Assembly: GCA_002049455.2 (NCBI GenBank)
Contig: KV919136.1
Span: forward strand, 1 to 64,000
Origin: Porphyra umbilicalis
Taxonomy: Eukaryota; Rhodophyta; Bangiophyceae; Bangiales; Bangiaceae
Length of the DNA stretch: 64,000 nt
Direction: 5' to 3'
The notes below the pieces were generated by a model. That model made no database searches and was not told the origin of the DNA. It saw nothing but the letters and a program-made list of their open reading frames with translations. Made by a program: the position numbers and the translations under genes. Shown here piece after piece: positions 58,568 through 64,000 of the stretch. The first letter of the stretch is position 1. Every line of letters starts with the position of its first letter.

Positions 58568-58743
58568 GCAGCGGCGGCAGCGGCGGGGGCGGCGGCGGGG
58601 TGCCCGCGGCGGAACTCCAAAACGGCATTGCGTTTTCCCGCTTTTCCGCGGCGATTGCGCTCGCGGGGGGGCTCCTGCTCTTTGGCATGTGGGCCAACCG
58701 CGTCTGGTGGGACCCGCGCGTGTTTGTCTACGCCTACGTCTAG
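55279..58743 (+). CDS. RanGAP1-like leucine-rich-repeat protein with C-terminal membrane segment
   Basis: The start is the first in-frame ATG (MGSPMAPRTVALVRAG). From about residue 59 it follows the plant-type RanGAP scheme: LHLGGVAYTPAAAAEVDALL, VSLADLVDAP, SLDVSGNHLEAIGVSPVVDLL, FGRCGLDAVAGRLLLGALLP, LHLDGNPLGDAGAVDVAALV, then further LRRs to about residue 470. RanGAP activates Ran-GTP hydrolysis at the nuclear envelope. A very long Gly/Ala/Ser/Asp-rich linker follows, and a single hydrophobic stretch (AAIALAGGLLLFGMWANRVWW, here shortened to its core IALAGGLLLFGMW) lies 30 residues from the end. The frame slips in G-runs near 56827 and again within the G-rich repeats at 57157-57300. These are either sequencing errors or real damage. 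Coordinates assume one gene. Confidence 0.7.
56850..56905 (+). repeat. GACGGC/GACGGT hexanucleotide array
   Basis: About nine hexamer units inside the linker region of the RanGAP-like gene. In one frame they encode a Gly-Asp repeat. Confidence 0.85.
57157..57345 (+). repeat. G-rich imperfect tandem repeats in the RanGAP-like gene
   Basis: Units of about 18-21 bp built on ACGCC(G/A)(A/C)GGGGGGG encode TPRGGA/TPTGGA-like repeats. Poly-G runs of five to nine make the frame ambiguous here. Confidence 0.75.
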
Positions 58744-59370
58744 GCTGTCTCGGGGGGGGGGAAGGGGGGGTTGAGGGGGGTCACGAGCGGCAGGGGGGTC
58801 TGCGTCCGTGCATGTGTTTGGGAGTTTTGGGGTGGCAGGCGCGTGGTTGCTCGGTGGGGTTTGGGGAGCTTGCGTTGCGGTGCCCACACGTTTGTGCCGT
58901 GCAACGCCGGATGGGTCCTTCTTGAGGCCCCTGTGACAGCGCCCTGCCCCGGCTGTGGCTCTCGCCATTGCCCAGGCGACTCTGTCTTTGTAGGAGGCAG
59001 CGCGCAGCCGAGGCTGGTCGCCCCGTTTGGTGCTTTTGAAAAAAATGCCCGCGTGATTGTTATTGCCGCGTGTGCATCCGCTGGCTGTTTGTCACCAACG
59101 ATGCGTTTGCCGGCGGGGGGGGGGCGCGCAGCGGCGGCGGCGACCGCAACCGGCCGCTGCTGACGGTGGCCGCGTGCCGCCTGCCGGCGGCCGTCACCGC
59201 GCTCGTGTCTACCAACCACCCGTCGGGGCGGTCGCCGCCTTGCTCGCCGACGGCGCTGTCACGCTTGCGGCGGTGGCCGGCGGTGGGGGGGGGGCGGCGG
59301 GGACGCCACGGACGTGACGGCGGGGGGAGGGCGGAGTGCCGCCCCCGCCACTGCCAACGGCGCTTCCGGA

Positions 59371-59412
<42 letters not shown>

Positions 59413-59961
59413 CACGCGCCACGGGCGGGAGTCCTTGCCGCTTGCGGGCGCGCGGCGGGTGGCGCGCAGCGGGAGATGGGAGAACTACAAACCCAATGGA
59501 CATACTGTACCAAATAAAAAGAAACCGAAACCCACCGCTCTCGGCCTCCCGCCCCCGCCCCTCCCACCGACCGGGCGGGCCGACGGCCGGCGGGCGCCCC
59601 CATCCGCACCGGTGCCGACGGCGGCGCCGTCACCCCGCGGGGCCATTGGCGCCCCCGCCCACACCCACCGGGGCGGGGGCCGTGGTCCCCCGGGCGCGTG
59701 CCGCGCGCGCCGCCGCCGGCGCACACCGGCGCGGCGCGCCGGCCGGCGCGGTCGGCACGGCGGGCACCGCCGCCGCCGCCGCCGCCGCGACGCGCGCGTC
59801 AAAGCCGCGCCGACACAGACGCGGGGCGGCTCGCCCGCCCCGTCGCGCCGCCCGGCGCGGCGGCGCCCCGGCCAAGCCGCGCGCTGCGGCGGAGCTTGGC
59901 CTTGGCCTCCAGCTCCTCCCGGCGGGCGGCCGCCGCCCGGTGTTTTTCGCCGCCGCCAGGC
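58744..59961. other. GC-rich interval without a recognised gene
   Basis: Contains GGC-trinucleotide runs (about 59375-59405) and several overlapping Arg/Ala/Pro-rich frames. One stretch near 59080-59210 (RWLFVTNDAFAGG, LLTVAACRLPAAV) looks protein-like, but I cannot place it. It may include the 3' UTR of the RanGAP-like gene. Confidence 0.4.
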
Positions 59962-60715
59962 ATCGTCTACTTGGGACTTTTTTCCATCGAAGGCCCTTTT
60001 CCGATGACATCGCGACCCGACAGGCATAGATGAGACCTTCGATGAGAACCGTTTCGATGAGAGTGGTGTCTTCGGCCGATGAGACTGAGAATCCGTGCCG
60101 ACACATTTACAAGAATTACATAAATCTGCGTGCAGGTATTGCCTGACATCTCATCATATCGGGACCTTCGACACGGGCAAGGTCAACATGGCTTTGTCGA
60201 GGTCCGGGCACAGCTTCGTGAAGCTGCGTGCGTGACATGCACATGCATGAGGCTTCGGCCACTTCGCGTGAGAGGCGGTCTTTCGACATCTTGACTGCAC
60301 AAACGATGGATTTTTTGGACGCTCGCAGTCCTCCGGGTTGTGCTTAGCGGTGCTCCGCGTGCGGCGACATCGCGGGTTTTTATGCTTTCCTAGACTAAGT
60401 CAAATGCATTGGCGGCACCCGTCCTCGTGAAGAAGATGGTCTCGACGTCGGCGGAACGGATGTCTCTGAGATTACTGGCGTGGCAAATACATATAAATGG
60501 CATACTGAACGGACAGTATCCCTGAGATGCATACACAAGATTATCCAGTTGTCCAATCAGATGGGTCCCTGCTCGGGCTCTCAAACTGAAGACACATCGG
60601 TTCGATGGGCTCGATGAGAGTCTCGATGACCGTCATCGACCCATATTTCGATGGGTCGATGGCGCATCGAAGCCTCGATGAGGCTTCGATGGAGAAAAAG
60701 TCCGAAGTAGACGAT
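59962..60715. mobile_element. Terminal-inverted-repeat element (MITE-like)
   Basis: The ends match as inverted repeats over about 30 bp: ATCGTCTACTTGGGAC...CCATCGAAG at the left and its near reverse complement at the right (CTTCGATGG...GTAGACGAT). The 750-bp interior is non-coding and rich in TCGATGAG words in both orientations. It is much less GC-rich than the DNA on its left. I could not settle a target duplication, so the superfamily is open. Confidence 0.6.
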
Positions 60716-61227
60716 ACAGTCAATATCCGGTTATATGCGCTCCAGTTATATGACATGTCATATAAGTGGGAGATTCTCGATCGACAATCTCACCGCGAGC
60801 GTCAGCGGATCATCCGATCGTCAAGTGGCATACAGTCCGGTCGACAGGAATTGAAATTCCATCGGAATCCCACGATCAGGACCCCCCGTCGTCGGCCCCA
60901 CGGTCCAGGACCCGCCGTCGTCGGCCCCACCAGCCAGCACCCACCGTCGTCGGCCCCATCGTGGTCGGCCCCACCGTCGTCATCCCCACCGGTTTCGGCT
61001 CCACCGACGCTGCACTCCCGTTTTCGGTCCCACCGCCTGTTGGCCCTTGGTCAACTGATCTCTGTCACACCGACCGCGTCCACCCCGGTTGGATGACAGT
61101 ATTGGAGCCTTGAGAGCGGTACCGACCGTACGGGGTTTTTCGTGGATTGACGTAGTTTTGAGTCTAGCGAGCGGGCGCTTAAGATTTCTTCTTTCGGTTT
61201 GTAGTTCCTACTCCTTTGGCCCTTGCA
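60716..61227 (+). promoter_or_regulatory. 5' non-coding region of the intact pogo-like element
   Basis: Contains a perfect ATATGACATGTCATAT palindrome near 60748 and an array of CCACCGTCGTCGG-like words (about 60890-61010) also present at 1.9-2.0 kb. It lies directly before the transposase start, so it likely carries the element's 5' end, transposase-binding repeats and promoter. Confidence 0.45.
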
Positions 61228-63855
61228 ATGACGGATCCTTGTCTGCTTGCGTTCGTTTTTGAGCTCATTGTGTTATGTGCCTGCGCCAGCCTGTGTGCCA
61301 GTGCGGTCGTTATCCCCACAGTTGTTTCCCCCTCCCAGGACCTCCCAGCCACATGGCGTCGCATGAGCGATGTGGCCGCCGCGGCGGCAACAGCGGCCAC
61401 AGAGGAGGTGTGTCCAATCCCATCACCAGAAACCGTTCAGGTGATCCGTATAGCTGCTCGCGCGGCGACGGCGGCAACTGCTACGGCGATCAGGGCTGAG
61501 GCTTTGGAGACATCTGCCTCGCCGTATTGTCCACCTCCATCGATGAACGCTGTGGCGGAGGCGGCACGCACGCAAGGCGTTGGTGGTCCCGATGAGCGCG
61601 GTCCGTGGGGCGCCGTGGCGCGCGGGCAAGGCGGCGGGCGGCGTGGGCGGGGCGGTGGTGGGCCCGGAGCTGGCGCGGTCCGGGGGGGTATTGAGCGCCC
61701 AGGGTCGAGGGAGGGGCGCAAGCCCCGAACATCCATTCCCTTAGGTGACAAAATCGCCCTTATTGATATCAAGGACGCTGGCCACACTTGGCCGGAAACC
61801 CTGGACATGTTCCGGCTTGATATTAGCGTGTCGGCGGCTCGAGGTATCTACCGGAACCGGGACAAGTACAAGGGTCGGGCTGCAGCGTCGGAGGACCTAT
61901 CGGCGACGCGTCTTCGTCGGTCCTACTTTGAGAGCATCTCCCAGGCCTTGTGGGCCTGGTACAAGACCTTGCAGCGTGTGGGCGGGCGGCACCTTCCCGT
62001 GTCAGGCGGCCTTTTAGAGGCCCGGGCACGGAGGATTGCAACGGAGCTGGGGGTCACCGGTTTTAAGGGGTCCCCCCACTTCATCCAAAACTGGGCGGCT
62101 CGGCACGGCCTGCGCAACGTGGCCCTCTGGGGGGAGGGGGGGTCGGCGGACGTCGTAGGAGCGGCACCGCGCATCGCCGAGATACGGGCGGCACTCGATT
62201 CCTACCCGGCGGACCGAATCTACAATATGGACGAGACGGGGCCATTCTACCGGTGCATCCCCAACCGAGCGTACATCCAGGCGGGTCAACGGCGGCAGGC
62301 GAGGGGCACGAAAGCTATGAAGGCTAAAGACCGCATTACCCTCGTTTTGGCGTGCAACGCAACCGGCACCCACAAGATTCCAATCGCCATCATCGGAAAG
62401 CCACAGCAGCCACTGTGTTTCAAGCCTCCTCGTCAGCCGTGCCCGCTCCCGTACTTCTCTCAGAAGAGCGCGTGGATGGACGCAGACATTTTCAAGTCCT
62501 GGTTTGGAACGGTCTTCCTACCGGCGGTGCGAGCCCGCACGACGCAACCAGTAGTCCTGGTGTCGGACAATTGCGGTGGGCATGGCGATCTCGAGTGCGA
62601 GCAAGTCAAGTTCCTTGCGCTTCCACCCAACTGTACATCCGTCTACCAGCCACTGGACCTGGGGATTATTGCTTGCCTGAAAAGAAGGTACAAGCGGCGG
62701 CTTTTGGACCTGGTGGTGGGTGCGTTTGACGCAACCATAGGTGATCGCGCGTCGGCCGGTGCCCCCGATGCAACGGACGGGCCTGGCCGGGCGGCGGATG
62801 TGGCGGGAGCGCCGGAAACCTCTCCAACGACGAATCGCACGGCGGGCTCCGTGATCGACGGCGGTGAATCCAATGGGGGGCCCACGGGGTCGGTGCGCAC
62901 GGGCGAGGCGGCGATTGAGGTCACGTCCGGTGGCGCTTTGCGCGTGCGTCGGTGGCTTTCTCAGGACGGTTCGTGGCCAACCATCAACGACCAACCGCCC
63001 GAGGCATTGGGTGCGGCATCCATTGCTGCCCGCGGGGCGGAGCGGCGCGCGGCGCGGCTTGCTGTGCGGCGGGCAGCACGCAGTGCGGAGCGGCGCGCGG
63101 CTCGGATTACAGTGCGGCGGGCGGCACGCAGTGCCGAGAGGCGCGCTGCTCGAATTGCGGTGCGGCGGGCGGCCCGGAATGCGACTCGCATACCAGAGAA
63201 TGGCAGCGCTTCATTGGCGGCGGCCGGATCGGGACGCGCAAGCAACCCACCTGCGGTGGTGGGCGGTCCAGGTATTTGGGGCTGGCCGTCGGACTGGCCC
63301 GCCGCCCCGGATTCGGCGCCGCCGAAACGTCGCCGCTCATCCATTCGCCGTGCACGGATTGAGATCCGCGGTGTCCGGGACGGCGCAGGGGCCCATCTCC
63401 AAGACGCGTCAGAGATTGTGCAGGAGGAATGGGAGGCGGTAGAACCTTCCACAATCGCTCATTGTTGGGTGAAGTCGACAATTCTACCTCACGCGCTTGC
63501 TACAACGGTGACTGCCTTGCACGGCGAGTACCGTGCATCATCTCGTGAGCTTGGTGATGACGTCAATGCAGTCGTGTCTCTGATGGGGGATTGCCGATTT
63601 GGTTTGCAGGCATTCGCTAACACGCCAACTCCCGCGCGGGAGATGGCGGTGCAAGACTGGCTGTCCATGGAGGACGATGAAGGGGTGCTGGTTGCAACGG
63701 CGGATGAGATTGCGTTTGCCGGTGGTGCGAGGGGTATCGACATGGAGGGTGGAGGGAGCGAGGATGAGGAGAGCGAGGACTCTTCGGACAGTACTGACTC
63801 GGACGGTGAGGAGAGTGAGTACCCGTCCGACCCGTCCGATCCCGAAGATGAGTGA
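61228..63855 (+). CDS. Intact pogo/Tigger-like DDE_1 transposase
   Basis: 875 residues in one frame from the first ATG (MTDPCLLAFVF); a start at 61363 (MSDVAAAA) is also possible. A CENP-B/psq-type helix-turn-helix begins near residue 165 (RKPRTSIPLGDKIALID) and a Tc5-type DNA-binding domain follows (about 230-310). The DDE_1 core has Asp335 (YNMDETG), Asp447 (SDNCGGH) and Asp477 (QPLDLGII). DD30D spacing is typical of pogo elements. After the core comes an unusual tail: about three 18-residue repeats of the AERRAARIAVRRAAR type (residues 600-655) and a very acidic Ser/Asp/Glu C-terminus. Pogo transposases are usually 400-600 residues, so this is long. No breaks were seen; terminal inverted repeats were not found within the window. 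It could still be active, or be a domesticated gene. Confidence 0.9.
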   Translation: MTDPCLLAFVFELIVLCACASLCASAVVIPTVVSPSQDLPATWRRMSDVAAAAATAATEEVCPIPSPETVQVIRIAARAATAATATAIRAEALETSASPYCPPPSMNAVAEAARTQGVGGPDERGPWGAVARGQGGGRRGRGGGGPGAGAVRGGIERPGSREGRKPRTSIPLGDKIALIDIKDAGHTWPETLDMFRLDISVSAARGIYRNRDKYKGRAAASEDLSATRLRRSYFESISQALWAWYKTLQRVGGRHLPVSGGLLEARARRIATELGVTGFKGSPHFIQNWAARHGLRNVALWGEGGSADVVGAAPRIAEIRAALDSYPADRIYNMDETGPFYRCIPNRAYIQAGQRRQARGTKAMKAKDRITLVLACNATGTHKIPIAIIGKPQQPLCFKPPRQPCPLPYFSQKSAWMDADIFKSWFGTVFLPAVRARTTQPVVLVSDNCGGHGDLECEQVKFLALPPNCTSVYQPLDLGIIACLKRRYKRRLLDLVVGAFDATIGDRASAGAPDATDGPGRAADVAGAPETSPTTNRTAGSVIDGGESNGGPTGSVRTGEAAIEVTSGGALRVRRWLSQDGSWPTINDQPPEALGAASIAARGAERRAARLAVRRAARSAERRAARITVRRAARSAERRAARIAVRRAARNATRIPENGSASLAAAGSGRASNPPAVVGGPGIWGWPSDWPAAPDSAPPKRRRSSIRRARIEIRGVRDGAGAHLQDASEIVQEEWEAVEPSTIAHCWVKSTILPHALATTVTALHGEYRASSRELGDDVNAVVSLMGDCRFGLQAFANTPTPAREMAVQDWLSMEDDEGVLVATADEIAFAGGARGIDMEGGGSEDEESEDSSDSTDSDGEESEYPSDPSDPEDE
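63022..63190 (+). repeat. 54-bp tandem repeats coding for Arg/Ala units
   Basis: About three copies of a 54-bp unit inside the transposase gene, each encoding an AERRAARxxVRRAARS-type peptide. Related, more worn units occur in the dead copy near 9660-9780, so the repeat predates the split of the two copies. Confidence 0.8.
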
Positions 63856-64000
63856 TATGTTTTTTTGTCGTGTTCGTCTGTCCCCTTCAACAAACAAGTC
63901 ACGCCTGGACCATACACAGACGTAGTCCTGCGTTTTTGTTCCATTCGCTGGGGGGGTAGAGGGGGGAGGGGGGGTGGAGGTCCCTATATATCGCCAAGTC
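63856..64000. other. 3' flank of the transposase
   Basis: Short T-run, then a G-rich stretch with a TATATAT word near 63986. The element's 3' end lies here or beyond the window. Confidence 0.4.

Noticed and set aside
56461-58697. Minus-strand frames of 553 and 572 codons
   Set aside because: They are opposite the Gly/Ala-rich part of the RanGAP-like gene and consist mainly of Arg/Pro/Ala runs.
1-64000. CRISPR array or prokaryotic operon structure
   Set aside because: No regularly spaced repeats were seen. Introns, tubulin and eukaryotic transposons show that this is nuclear eukaryotic DNA.

Overview
This is a GC-rich eukaryotic nuclear window. It holds intron-poor genes with GT-AG introns, an intact beta-tubulin gene, a mitochondrial ribosomal protein gene, and eukaryotic DNA transposons and retroelement fossils. 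The gene set (plant-type RanGAP without an obvious WPP domain, SLC4 bicarbonate transporter, a starch/glycogen-binding CBM48 protein, high GC, few short introns) suggests an alga. A bangiophyte red alga of the Porphyra/Pyropia kind is my best guess; this is inference, not proof.

Layout. 1-2.1 kb: an imperfect inverted repeat, a hAT-type MITE with a clean 8-bp target duplication, and a short repeat array related to one upstream of the transposase at 61 kb. 2.36-7.29 kb: a tyrosine-recombinase retrotransposon fossil with split direct repeats (PAT/Ngaro-like layout), apparently sitting inside an older pogo-like DNA transposon whose decayed transposase follows at 7.7-10.5 kb. 10.57-17.96 and 26.41-33.79 kb: two direct copies, about 99% alike by eye, of a 7.4-kb segment carrying a dead Tc1-like transposase. 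Copy A ends abruptly against an rsmE-like pseudogene. Copy B runs on into the body of another dead DDE transposase. Between them lie a 1.3-kb palindrome (18.83-20.15 kb) and an old Ty3/gypsy-like fragment (about 24.1-24.8 kb). 36.5-37.43 kb: two MITEs side by side sharing one TA.

38.8-58.75 kb is the gene island: secreted malectin/PKD/PA14/IPT/sugar-dehydrogenase-like protein (+), CBM48 protein with an RRxS tail (-), SANT-domain protein (+), SLC4 transporter (-), mS33 mitoribosomal protein (+), beta-tubulin (-), RanGAP-like LRR protein with a C-terminal membrane segment (+). The genes alternate in strand, so every neighbouring pair is convergent or divergent. No pathway links them all. The CBM48 and SLC4 genes fit carbon storage and inorganic-carbon uptake; the others are housekeeping or cell-surface genes.

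59-64 kb returns to mobile DNA: a terminal-inverted-repeat element and an apparently whole pogo-like transposase gene of 875 codons with an unusual Arg/Ala repeat and acidic tail. It is the intact relative of the wreck at 7.7-10.5 kb.
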